From assembly GCA_022826195.1 (NCBI GenBank), contig JAJDVI010000018.1, positions 1 to 32,500 of the forward strand: 32,500 nucleotides of DNA, given 5' to 3'. The translations under genes were made by a program, and so were the position numbers. Of this stretch, positions 7,323-14,492 are shown in pieces. How positions within the stretch are numbered: position 1 is the first letter of the stretch; the number at the start of each line of letters is the position of its first letter. The stretch comes from Acidobacteriota bacterium. GTDB lineage: Bacteria; Acidobacteriota; Vicinamibacteria; Marinacidobacterales; Marinacidobacteraceae. The notes below the pieces were generated by a model. The model did not search any database, was not told where the DNA came from, and saw only the letters and a program-made list of their open reading frames with translations.

Positions 7323-9259
7323 TCGGGCTCGCGGCGGCGCTCTCGGTCGCCGCCGCCGCGGCGTTCGCGCAGGACCGCGATCCCGGAGAATGGCCGCACT
7401 ACGCGGCCGACCTGTCCTCGACCCGCTACTCCCCGCTGGACCAGATCCACGCGGGCAACGTGGACCAGTTGGAGATCGTCTGGCGCTGGACCTCGCGGAA
7501 CTTCGGGCCGCGCCCCGACTTCAACCTGCGGACCACCCCGCTGATGCTGGAAGGGGTCGTCTACGTCACTGCCGGCGCCCGGCGCGCGGCCATCGCGATG
7601 GACGCCGCCACCGGCGAGACGCTCTGGACCTACCGTCTCGACGAGGGCAAGCGCGGGGAGTCGGCGCCCCGGCAGACCTCCGGACGCGGGGTCTCCTTCT
7701 GGAGCGACGGCGAGACGGCGCGGGTGTTCCTGGTTACGCCGGCCTACCGGCTGGTGGCGCTCGACGCGGACACCGGGCGATTGATCCCGGGTTTCGGCCT
7801 CGACGGGATGGTGGACCTGCGCCGGAACCTGGGCCGGGAAGTCGACCTCGAGACCGCGGCGATCGGCTCCGGCTCCCCGCCCACAGTGGTCGGAGACGTG
7901 ATCGTCGTGGGGGCGGCGCTCGTGAGCGGCAGCGCTCCACCGTCGGCGGAGAACGCACCGTCGCCGGTCCGCGGTTACGACGCCCGGACCGGGGAGCTGC
8001 TCTGGACGTTCCACACGATCCCCCGCGAGGGCGAGTTCGGGAACGACACCTGGGAGAACGACAGTTGGCGCTTCACCGGGAACACCGGGGTCTGGGCCTG
8101 GATGAGCGCCGACCCCGAACTCGGGCTGGTCTATCTGCCGACCGAAGCCCCCACCGGGGACTACTACGGGGGGCACCGTCCCGGCGACAACCTGTTCTCC
8201 CAGAGCGTCGTGGCGCTGGACGTGGCGACCGGGGAGCGGCGCTGGCACTACCAGACGGTCCACCACCCGATCTGGGACTACGACCTCCCGACCGCCCCGG
8301 TGCTCCTCGACCTGACCGTGGACGGCCGGGAGATCCCCGCGCTCGCCCAGGTGACCAAGCAGGCGTTCACCTTCGTGCTCGACCGCCGCACCGGCGAGCC
8401 GGTCTGGCCGATCGAGGAACGGCCGATGCCGGCGTCCACGGTGCCGGGCGAAAAGACGGCGCCCACGCAACCGTTCCCCACGAAGCCGCCACCGTTCCAG
8501 CGGCAGGGGGTGAGCGAGGACGACCTGATCGACCTCACCCCGGAGCTCAAGGAACAGGCGCTCCAGATCGCGCGGTTCTACACGCTGGGCCCGCTCTTCA
8601 CCCCGCCGACGGTGATGGTGCCGCGGGGGAACCGGGGAACGCTGACCGTGCCGGGCGCGCTCGGCGGGGCGAACTGGCCGAGCGTCGCGGCGGACCCCGA
8701 GACCGGGGTCGTTTACGTGTCCTCGGGCCTCGACGTGAACGTGCTCGGGCTCGAGAACGACCCGGAACGCTCGACCATGGACTTCGTCCAGGGGACGCGC
8801 CGGCAGATCCGGCTCCCCGAGGGCGGCGGGCCGCAGGGCCTGCCGCTGCTGAAACCGCCCTGGGGCCTCATCACCGCGCTCGACCTGAACCGCGGCGAGA
8901 TTCTCTGGCAGGTACCCAACAGCGATACGCCGGAGTGGATCCGGGAGCATCCGGCGCTTGAAGGGGTCGAGCTCGGGCGGACCGGCCAGTCCGACCGCGG
9001 CGGCCTGCTGGTGACGAAGACGCTCCTCTTCGCGGGCGAAGGCTCCGGCATGTTCGCGGCGTTCGGCAGCGGCGGCCCCATGTTCCGGGCCCACGACAAG
9101 GCCACCGGTGAGATCCTCTGGGAGTTCGAACTGCCGGCGAACCAGTCCGGCACTCCCATGAGCTACGAGGTGGACGGGCGTCAGTTCATCGTGGTCGCGG
9201 TCGGCGCGCCGGACCATCCCGCGGAGTTCGTGGCGCTCGCGCTTCCGGAAGCGGAATGA
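7304..9259 (+). CDS. PQQ-dependent quinoprotein dehydrogenase (membrane-bound GDH-like propeller)
   Basis: About 651 residues. The mature part opens with GEWPHYAADLSSTRYSPLDQ, the usual first blade of eight-bladed quinoprotein dehydrogenases, and carries several tryptophan-docking repeats such as DAATGETLW, DARTGELLW, DVATGERRW and DKATGEILW. The sequence has no cysteine, hence no CxxCH haem site and no vicinal disulphide of methanol dehydrogenases; it resembles the propeller domain of glucose dehydrogenase without the membrane anchor. No ATG precedes the signal peptide: I place the start at TTG 7304, inside the previous gene, which yields a compact signal ending AAAAFAQ. CTG 7319 is the alternative. 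Electrons must pass to an external acceptor, perhaps the quinone pool. Substrate unknown. Confidence 0.88.
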   Translation: MVLGRLIGLAAALSVAAAAAFAQDRDPGEWPHYAADLSSTRYSPLDQIHAGNVDQLEIVWRWTSRNFGPRPDFNLRTTPLMLEGVVYVTAGARRAAIAMDAATGETLWTYRLDEGKRGESAPRQTSGRGVSFWSDGETARVFLVTPAYRLVALDADTGRLIPGFGLDGMVDLRRNLGREVDLETAAIGSGSPPTVVGDVIVVGAALVSGSAPPSAENAPSPVRGYDARTGELLWTFHTIPREGEFGNDTWENDSWRFTGNTGVWAWMSADPELGLVYLPTEAPTGDYYGGHRPGDNLFSQSVVALDVATGERRWHYQTVHHPIWDYDLPTAPVLLDLTVDGREIPALAQVTKQAFTFVLDRRTGEPVWPIEERPMPASTVPGEKTAPTQPFPTKPPPFQRQGVSEDDLIDLTPELKEQALQIARFYTLGPLFTPPTVMVPRGNRGTLTVPGALGGANWPSVAADPETGVVYVSSGLDVNVLGLENDPERSTMDFVQGTRRQIRLPEGGGPQGLPLLKPPWGLITALDLNRGEILWQVPNSDTPEWIREHPALEGVELGRTGQSDRGGLLVTKTLLFAGEGSGMFAAFGSGGPMFRAHDKATGEILWEFELPANQSGTPMSYEVDGRQFIVVAVGAPDHPAEFVALALPEAE

Positions 9260-9272
9260 AGGAGAGGTCCCC

Positions 9273-9677
9273 ATGAAGACCGTTCTTTCCCAGCATCAGG
9301 AGACGGCCTACGCGCTGCTGCGCATGGTGGTCGGTTTCCTTTTCTTCTGCCACGGCGTGGTGGCGGTCTACTTCCTGTTCGGCGAGGGAACCCCCTATTC
9401 CCCGGCATGGCTCTACAACACCGCCGGGATCGTGGAGTTCGTGACCGGCGCGCTGGTCCTCGTCGGCTACCAGACCCGGATCGCGGCGTTTCTCGCCTCG
9501 GGACAGATGGCGGTGGCCTACTTCTACCGCCACCAGCCCGACGGGCTGCTGCCCATCCAGAACGACGGCGAACTGGCGGCGCTCTTCGCCTTCCTGTTCC
9601 TCTTCATCGCCGCCGCCGGATCCGGGAAGTGGAGCATCGAGTCGTGCTGCCCCCCGGGGGGAAGGAAGCCGGAATGA
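9273..9677 (+). CDS. DoxX family membrane protein
   Basis: A 134-residue integral membrane protein with about four hydrophobic segments (roughly 14-36, 46-66, 68-84 and 98-115). The pattern LRMVVGFLFFCHG near the first helix and the GALVLVGYQTRIAAFLASGQMAVAY stretch fit the DoxX family. DoxX/DoxD-type proteins have been linked to quinone-coupled oxidations, for example thiosulfate:quinone oxidoreductase, but most members are uncharacterised. A clear ribosome-binding site (AAGGAGAGG at 9259-9267) precedes the ATG, and the stop codon overlaps the next gene (ATGA). Coming directly after two PQQ enzymes, it could help move their electrons; that is inference. Confidence 0.85.
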   Translation: MKTVLSQHQETAYALLRMVVGFLFFCHGVVAVYFLFGEGTPYSPAWLYNTAGIVEFVTGALVLVGYQTRIAAFLASGQMAVAYFYRHQPDGLLPIQNDGELAALFAFLFLFIAAAGSGKWSIESCCPPGGRKPE

Positions 9678-10243
9678 CCCGTGACGAAGCCTGGGCGCAC
9701 CTGACCACCTGGTGCGAGACCGATTCGCTCCGCAATCACGCGCGCTCGGTGGAGATCGTCATGCGGGCAGCCGCCGGCCGCTACGGCGGTCCCGACGCAG
9801 ACCCTGACGTGTGGGGAATCGCCGGGATGCTCCACGACGCCGACTACGAGAAGTGGCCGGAGGACCATCCGAACCGGATCGTGGCCTGGCTGCGGGAACG
9901 CGGGGAGGAAGAAATCGCCTACGCGATCTCCGGCCACTACACGAAGTGGGGCGTCGCGTGGAAGTCGCCCATGGACAAGGCGCTCCTCGCCTGCGACGAA
10001 CTCACCGGGTTCATCGTCGCGTGCTGCCTGGTGCGGCCCGAGGGGATCTCGACCCTGGGCGCCCGCAGCGTCAGGAAGAAGCTGAAGGACAAACGGTTCG
10101 CGGCGAAGGTGGAACGGCACGAATGCCGCTTCGGCGCCGAGCTGCTCGGCGTGGACCTCGGCGAACACATCGAGTTCATCGTGAGCGCCCTGAAACCGCA
10201 CGCCGAGGAGCTGGGGATCACCGGACGTCAGCTCCATCCCTGA
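9674..10243 (+). CDS. HD-domain phosphohydrolase-like protein
   Basis: A 189-residue soluble protein with the HD superfamily metal-binding pattern: H22 in RNHARSVE, the doublet H54-D55 in GMLHDADYEK, and D108 in LACDELTGF. HD proteins are metal-dependent phosphohydrolases acting on nucleotides or related phosphates. The doublet and spacing look intact, so activity is likely. The start ATG at 9674 overlaps the DoxX stop, so translation is coupled to DoxX. No signal peptide is seen, unlike the exported genes before it. It is the last gene of the operon. The substrate cannot be predicted. Confidence 0.86.
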   Translation: MTRDEAWAHLTTWCETDSLRNHARSVEIVMRAAAGRYGGPDADPDVWGIAGMLHDADYEKWPEDHPNRIVAWLRERGEEEIAYAISGHYTKWGVAWKSPMDKALLACDELTGFIVACCLVRPEGISTLGARSVRKKLKDKRFAAKVERHECRFGAELLGVDLGEHIEFIVSALKPHAEELGITGRQLHP

Positions 10244-10263
10244 GGGGGCGAAGAACGGGCGGG

Positions 10264-10294
10264 TTCCGGCGGAACACTACAGTCACACTACAAT
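10264..10294 (+). promoter_or_regulatory. Candidate vapBC promoter with 11-bp-spaced direct repeat
   Basis: The octamer ACACTACA occurs at 10274-10281 and again at 10285-10292, one helical turn apart, and the second copy runs into TACAAT (10289-10294), a good -10 box. TTCCGG at 10264-10269 is a poor -35 with 19-base spacing. VapB antitoxins often repress their own operon by binding repeats across the promoter, so this is a candidate autoregulatory operator. A transcript from this box would have a leader of only about ten bases before the ATG at 10312. Confidence 0.45.
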
Positions 10295-10311
10295 AGGTGT
10301 TGAGAAACGCC

Positions 10312-10608
10312 ATGGCGATCAACCTGACTCACCGGCCCGATCTGGAGAACCGGATCGAAAGACTGGCCTCCCGCCTTGGAATGAACGGACGGGGGCGCAA
10401 GACGGCAGTGATCGAGCGGGCGCTCACGGCACTCGAGGCGCAAAACGCGCCGATGTCTCCGGAAGAGATCCAGGCGTCGCTCGCTCAATTCACCCATGGC
10501 GACCAGATCGCTGCGGAACTTGCGGACGATCCTGAACTCGATCACAGCAAGCCCCTTTCGCAAGCGCTCCAGGAACTCCTGTACGACGAATACGGCCTGC
10601 CCAAGTGA
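10312..10608 (+). CDS. vapB: VapB-type antitoxin
   Basis: A 98-residue protein. The N-terminal half (MAINLTHRPDLENRIERLAS) resembles PSK/Rv0623-type VapB DNA-binding domains that dimerise on the operator; the acidic C-terminal half would bind and inhibit the VapC toxin. ATG 10312 is preferred over GTG 10297, which would add five residues and lie almost on the proposed transcription start. The stop overlaps the vapC start codon (GTGA), the classical coupled arrangement. The pair sits between the PQQ operon and a small exported protein with no obvious functional link, as mobile TA modules often do. Confidence 0.82.
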   Translation: MAINLTHRPDLENRIERLASRLGMNGRGRKTAVIERALTALEAQNAPMSPEEIQASLAQFTHGDQIAAELADDPELDHSKPLSQALQELLYDEYGLPK

Positions 10609-11000
10609 TCGTCCTCGACACGTCTGCCGTGGTGGCCATCGTGCGGGAGGAGCCGGAGCGGGATCGTTTCAGGAAGAGGATTGAAGCTGCCGGCCAGGTA
10701 TTGGTGTCCGCCGGAACCTGCATCGAGCTCGCTGCCGTTGGCGGGCGCTCGGAAACCCTCGCGCAGGACGTTGCGACCTTCCTCGGGCAACCCTTCGTCC
10801 GGGTCGAGCCGGTCACGGCGCCGCAAGCAGCGCTGGCGTCCCATGCGTTCCAGAGATGGGGAAAGGGCCACCACCCCGCAGCCTTGAACCTCGGAGACAT
10901 GTTCGCCTACCTGCTGGCGCGGGAACGGGACCTCCCGCTGCTCTTCAAGGGGAACGACTTCGCCCGCACCGATGTGCGGAACGCACTCGATGATGAGTGA
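10605..11000 (+). CDS. vapC: VapC-type PIN-domain ribonuclease toxin
   Basis: A 131-residue PIN-domain protein. Metal-binding acidic residues are in place: D5 (VLDTSAVV), E41 (GTCIELAAV), D98 (ALNLGDMFAY) and D118 (FKGNDFARTDV). PIN toxins cleave RNA with Mg2+ or Mn2+, and inhibit growth when free of antitoxin. The gene starts with GTG at 10605, overlapping the vapB stop by four bases. All catalytic residues appear intact, so the toxin is probably functional. Its target RNA cannot be predicted. Confidence 0.88.
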   Translation: MIVLDTSAVVAIVREEPERDRFRKRIEAAGQVLVSAGTCIELAAVGGRSETLAQDVATFLGQPFVRVEPVTAPQAALASHAFQRWGKGHHPAALNLGDMFAYLLARERDLPLLFKGNDFARTDVRNALDDE

Positions 11001-11016
11001 GACGAGGGAGGATCAA

Positions 11017-11502
11017 ATGCGCACGCCGCGCTGGATCGCCGCCGCCATGGCGGGCGGCATTGCTCTGGGAGGAGTAGCGATGACCAAGGGACAATCGGCT
11101 CAGGACGCGGTCGCCCGTCACATGGTGGCGGAAGCGACGCTCGCGGCCCATTTCGTGGACGCCGCGGTCAAGGCGGGGATGGACCGGGATGCGATCAACG
11201 GGGTGCTGAAGCGCATCGCGGAAGAGACCGTCATTTCCGAGTTCTGGGTGAGTGACGGGAACGGCGAGATCGCGTTCACGAACGTCGAGGGCGTGGATTT
11301 CACGTTTCCCGCCGATCCCGCGGCGGATTCGCAGGCGGCCCCGTTCGCGGCCCTCCTGACCGGTGACCAGACGGTGGTGGTGCAGGGCGCCGCGCCCCGG
11401 GTACTCGACGGCGCGGTCTTCCGCTACGTCGGCGTCGCGGGCGTGGATCAGCCGCGCATCGTCCAGGTGGGGTTGTCGGCAGCGGAACTCGGCGAGCCCT
11501 GA
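11017..11502 (+). CDS. Small exported protein with a Cache-like domain
   Basis: A 161-residue protein. The first 27 residues form a Sec-type signal (MRTPRWIAAAMAGGIALGG and on). The rest, with an N-terminal helix (VARHMVAEATLAAHFVDAA) followed by EFWVSDGNGEIAFTN and a strand-rich end, resembles a single Cache/PAS-like ligand-binding domain as found outside the membrane in chemoreceptors and kinases. This protein has nothing else: no second membrane segment or signalling domain. The start ATG has a ribosome-binding site (GAGGGAGG at 11004-11011), better than upstream candidates inside vapC. The fold call rests on pattern similarity only. Confidence 0.6.
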   Translation: MRTPRWIAAAMAGGIALGGVAMTKGQSAQDAVARHMVAEATLAAHFVDAAVKAGMDRDAINGVLKRIAEETVISEFWVSDGNGEIAFTNVEGVDFTFPADPAADSQAAPFAALLTGDQTVVVQGAAPRVLDGAVFRYVGVAGVDQPRIVQVGLSAAELGEP

Positions 11503-11549
11503 TCCCAGAGACGGGGTGCGAGCCGTGGCGTTGGGTGGGGTTGCGCCGT

Positions 11550-11600
11550 GCGCGGCGCCGAGCGCCGCGCGTGCCGGCTGAAGCCGGCGTTCCAAGCCGG
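11550..11600 (+). repeat. Dispersed two-hairpin repeat, copy B (complete)
   Basis: Hairpin 1 is GCGCGGCGC (11550-11558), loop CGA, GCGCCGCGC (11562-11570): nine perfect pairs. Hairpin 2 is GCCGGC-TGAA-GCCGGC (11573-11588), followed by the tail GTTCCAAGCCGG. Copy C near the 5S gene has the same hairpin 1 with only the loop changed (GGA), and copy A has the same hairpin 2 and tail. Stems are kept while loops vary, as expected for REP-like palindromes. Confidence 0.8.
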
Positions 11601-11655
11601 TGCGCTGTCCGGGTGGTCGGCGGCCCGCGGTTTCGCCCGCCTGTCGGCGGTCGAT

Positions 11656-11682
11656 GCCGGCCGGAGGCCGGCGCTCCGAGGT
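11656..11682 (+). repeat. Dispersed hairpin repeat, copy D (second hairpin only)
   Basis: GCCGGCC (11656-11662), loop GGA, GGCCGGC (11666-11672), then GCTCCGAGG, which parallels the GTTCCAAGC tail of copies A and B. It lies just before the M14 stop codon, 83 bases after copy B in the same orientation, so the two may form a REP-doublet-like pair. Confidence 0.6.
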
Positions 11683-11686
11683 GCGC

Positions 11687-14371
11687 CTAGAAGCTGGGGG
11701 CGAAGAGGACGGCGTTCATGAAGAGGCGGGTGAGGCCGTCCCAGAAGAGGCGGAAGTTGGGATCGTCGAGGAAGAGCACGACGCGGCCGGAGCCGACCCG
11801 CTCGGTGACCAGGTAGGGGGTGCCGGCGAGGCGGGCGAGGGAATCGGGGAAGGCGAAGCCGCTGCCGAGCAACTCGTCCGGATCTTCCGGAAAACGCACC
11901 GCGGCGGCGACCGCCGGGTCGGGCTCGAAGGCGAGGCTCGACCAGACCATGACCGGGAACGGCTCTTCGTAACCGAAGCTGAGGAAGCTCTCCGGATTGG
12001 GGAGGGCGCGGAGGATGGCGCCCGGGATCGCCTCGGCGGGCTGCCCGGATTGCTTCGCATCCGGTGCGGGGTCATCGGGTCGGCCGCCGTCCGTCATGAA
12101 GGCCGACTTCGAGGCGAAGCCGGGCTTGAGCCGGGTCCGGGTCCAGGAGACGTCTTCGCCCGCGAGCCACGCCGAAGCGCCCCGCGCGGCGATGAGCACG
12201 CCGCCCCGATCCGTCCACTCCTCCAGGTGGTCGAGAACCAGCCTGGCCCGGTGGTCGCTGGCCGGGTTCGGGTAACTGCCGTCCGGAAGAATGAGGACCC
12301 GGTAGCCGCGAAGATCCGTCACGGCCAGCCGGTCCCACGAGAGCGCGGTGAACGGCAGGCCGAACCGGCGCTCGAAGAGGTACCACGGGCTGCCGTAGGC
12401 CGAAGGGCGCACCGGGCCGCCCATCACCATGGCGACGCGTCCCCCGGCGACCTGGAGGAACTGGTCCGATCCGAGGTGGGGTCCGGAGGCGGTCAGCGGA
12501 TCGTTAACCCCGAGGACGCGGGCTCCGGTCACGGCCAGCGCGGCGAGCTCCGCGCGAAGCGCCGGAAGGTCCGGAGCTTCCCCGGCGAAGACGAGCAGCG
12601 CGCCGCGGCCGAAACTCTCGGCGCCGACCTCGAATTCCGCGGTGGCTACCCGGAAGGGGACGCCCGCCTCACGGAGCCAGGCGGCCGCGCGGATCGCATG
12701 ATCGGTGTCCCCCGCGATGAGGAACGCGTACTCCGCGTCCCGGTTGCGGAAGTCTCCCGCCGTGGGCGGCGGGTCGGCGACCGCGTCCGCCAGGGACAGG
12801 ACCTCGGAGCCGTCGTGTAGCGGCAGGCCGGCCGCTTCGACCGTCCAGGCGTCCAGCCGGTAGGTGAGCGGGACGGACCAGGCGGTGATGTCGTAGAAGG
12901 CGTCGGCGCTCGTCCAGATGTCCGGGTGCCCGAAGGAGGGATCGGAACGGCGCTCGCGATGCTCGTCCACGTAGTCGAGAAACTCCTCGCTGAAGCGCGC
13001 GTCCTGTTCGAGCAGCACCTGGAGGAGGCGGCCTTCCGGCTGGGCGCCGGGGACCACCAGGCTTCCCGGCGGCAGCGTGATCTCGGAGGCCGCCCCGCCG
13101 CGCGGGAACATGGGACGGGCGCCCCGCACCGTGACCTCGGATGACGTCTTCCGCACCTCGATGCCGTTCCGGAGAAGCACACCCAGCGCCGCGTCGAGAC
13201 GCGCGGGGTCGGACGCCGCGGAGAGCACCCACCCGCCCGGCCGCGCCTCGGCATCCAGCGCCTCGCGCCGGTAGGCCAGGTAGTCGCGAAGCCGCCGTTC
13301 CCGGTGCGCCGCGGTGAGCGCCAGCACGCTGCGGCCGGCGATCAGGTGCTGCTCGATGCCGTCCCGCAGCGTGTATTCGCCGCCCCCGGCGCGAGCCAGG
13401 CGCAGCCCCCGCCAGCCGCCGCCGGTGGTCTCCAGCGTGAAGCCGATGGACCCGGTGAAGTTCGGCAGCGTGTCCCAGTAGCCCGGGTCGAACTGGCCGA
13501 ACTCCCACGGCGCATAGGGGAAACCCTCGGCCGCGAAGTCGGCGGCCATGGCCCGGCCGTACTCCACGAGCCAGTCGCGCTGGTTCCCGGTGAGCACGGT
13601 GTGGAGGGGTTCGGCCATCCAGGGACCGATGAACGAGTCCGTCTCGCCGTGGTGGTCCACGAAGACCATGGGCCGGGTGTCGAGATAGAGCCGGACGAGC
13701 GCCCGGTTCTCCGGCTGGGTGCTCCAGACCGAATCCCGGTTCAGGTTGATCTGGTAGTGGTTGTTGTTCGTGGAGAGGCCCCAGGGGGCGCGGTGCTCGA
13801 CGGCGTTCGGGTCCGGGTCGCCGTCCGGCCAGCGGTGGGTGGCCTTGAACCAGGCCGCGAAGCGTTCGTGGCTGTCGGGGTTCGAGGCGGGGACGACGTA
13901 CACCACCAGGTCCTCGAGCAGCGCGTCGTGACGGCCGGAAAGCAGTTCCCACGCCATCCAGAGCGCCGCCTCGAAGGCGGCGGACTCGTTGCCGTCGTTC
14001 CCGTAGTTGAGGAAGACCCCGGCGGGGGTGACGGCGACGATCTCGGCGGCCTCTCCGCCGGTGAGTCCCCGGGGATCGGCCAGTCGCCGGGTAGCGCGCT
14101 GGATGTCCTCCAGCCGCGCGAGGTTCTCCGGCGAGCTGATCGTCAGCAGGATCAGCTCCCGGTGCTCGAAGGTCGCGCCGAAGCTGGAGATCCGGAGCCG
14201 GGGCGACTCCTCGATGGCGTCGAGGTAGCGGTAGAGCCCGCCGTAGTCGGTCACGGAGCCTCCCATCGGGAAGCCGAGCACATCCTCCGGCGAAGGAACC
14301 TGGGCAAGGCCGGGCGGCGCCGCAGCCAGGAGGCCAAACAGGCCCCAAGCCCAAGGGAGACGAATACGCAA
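11687..14371 (-). CDS. Exported M14-family (zinc carboxypeptidase-like) protein, zinc ligand altered
   Basis: About 894 residues. A Sec signal (MRIRLPWAWGLFGLLAAAPPGLAQ) is followed by an M14 zinc carboxypeptidase domain to about residue 400 and a C-terminal part containing a class-I glutamine-amidotransferase-like segment (GYRVLILPDGSYPNP, GGVLIAARGASAW), a layout known in this subfamily. The first zinc motif, normally HGNE (HxxE), reads D126-G-N-E129 here; the later FVDHHGETD (H240/H241) supplies the third ligand, and FTLETTGGG resembles the catalytic-Glu region. The enzyme either uses Asp as ligand or is inactive. I place the start at TTG 14371, which gives a clean signal peptide; no in-frame ATG fits near it, and the longer frame to 14647 would run into the divergent gene. 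It faces the Tat-signal cluster across a shared promoter region. Confidence 0.85.
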   Translation of the reverse strand: MRIRLPWAWGLFGLLAAAPPGLAQVPSPEDVLGFPMGGSVTDYGGLYRYLDAIEESPRLRISSFGATFEHRELILLTISSPENLARLEDIQRATRRLADPRGLTGGEAAEIVAVTPAGVFLNYGNDGNESAAFEAALWMAWELLSGRHDALLEDLVVYVVPASNPDSHERFAAWFKATHRWPDGDPDPNAVEHRAPWGLSTNNNHYQINLNRDSVWSTQPENRALVRLYLDTRPMVFVDHHGETDSFIGPWMAEPLHTVLTGNQRDWLVEYGRAMAADFAAEGFPYAPWEFGQFDPGYWDTLPNFTGSIGFTLETTGGGWRGLRLARAGGGEYTLRDGIEQHLIAGRSVLALTAAHRERRLRDYLAYRREALDAEARPGGWVLSAASDPARLDAALGVLLRNGIEVRKTSSEVTVRGARPMFPRGGAASEITLPPGSLVVPGAQPEGRLLQVLLEQDARFSEEFLDYVDEHRERRSDPSFGHPDIWTSADAFYDITAWSVPLTYRLDAWTVEAAGLPLHDGSEVLSLADAVADPPPTAGDFRNRDAEYAFLIAGDTDHAIRAAAWLREAGVPFRVATAEFEVGAESFGRGALLVFAGEAPDLPALRAELAALAVTGARVLGVNDPLTASGPHLGSDQFLQVAGGRVAMVMGGPVRPSAYGSPWYLFERRFGLPFTALSWDRLAVTDLRGYRVLILPDGSYPNPASDHRARLVLDHLEEWTDRGGVLIAARGASAWLAGEDVSWTRTRLKPGFASKSAFMTDGGRPDDPAPDAKQSGQPAEAIPGAILRALPNPESFLSFGYEEPFPVMVWSSLAFEPDPAVAAAVRFPEDPDELLGSGFAFPDSLARLAGTPYLVTERVGSGRVVLFLDDPNFRLFWDGLTRLFMNAVLFAPSF

Positions 14372-14492
14372 GAAACCGACTATAGTGGCCAGCCCGCCGG
14401 CGCCGGAAGAACGTCGCGTTTCGTGCTTGTCAGCGTGGCGTTTCAAGCCGACCGGGCAGCGGTCCAGCGGAAACGAACGAAGGAGTGAGTCC
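14372..14492. promoter_or_regulatory. Divergent promoter region with palindromic ACTATAGT
   Basis: The 8-base palindrome ACTATAGT at 14379-14386 gives a TATAGT -10 box on both strands. On the minus strand it lies about eight bases before the TTG start of the M14 gene, which would make that mRNA nearly leaderless; on the plus strand it would give a leader of about 100 bases for the aminotransferase-like gene. No good -35 box is seen for either direction. GAAGGAG (14479-14485) is the plus-strand ribosome-binding site. Confidence 0.45.

Larger units (their letters stand above)
11503..11686. other. Convergent intergenic gap holding two hairpin repeats
   Basis: The stop of the plus-strand Cache-like gene and the stop of the minus-strand M14 gene face each other here. 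Apart from repeat copies B and D, I see no gene and no classical terminator with a T-run; the repeat hairpins may themselves separate the two converging transcripts. Confidence 0.6.

Noticed and set aside
11600-12820. Long plus-strand open frame antisense to the M14 gene
   Set aside because: High-GC DNA gives long shadow frames; the protein is arginine/glycine/alanine-rich with no domain, while the opposite strand encodes a clear M14 protein.
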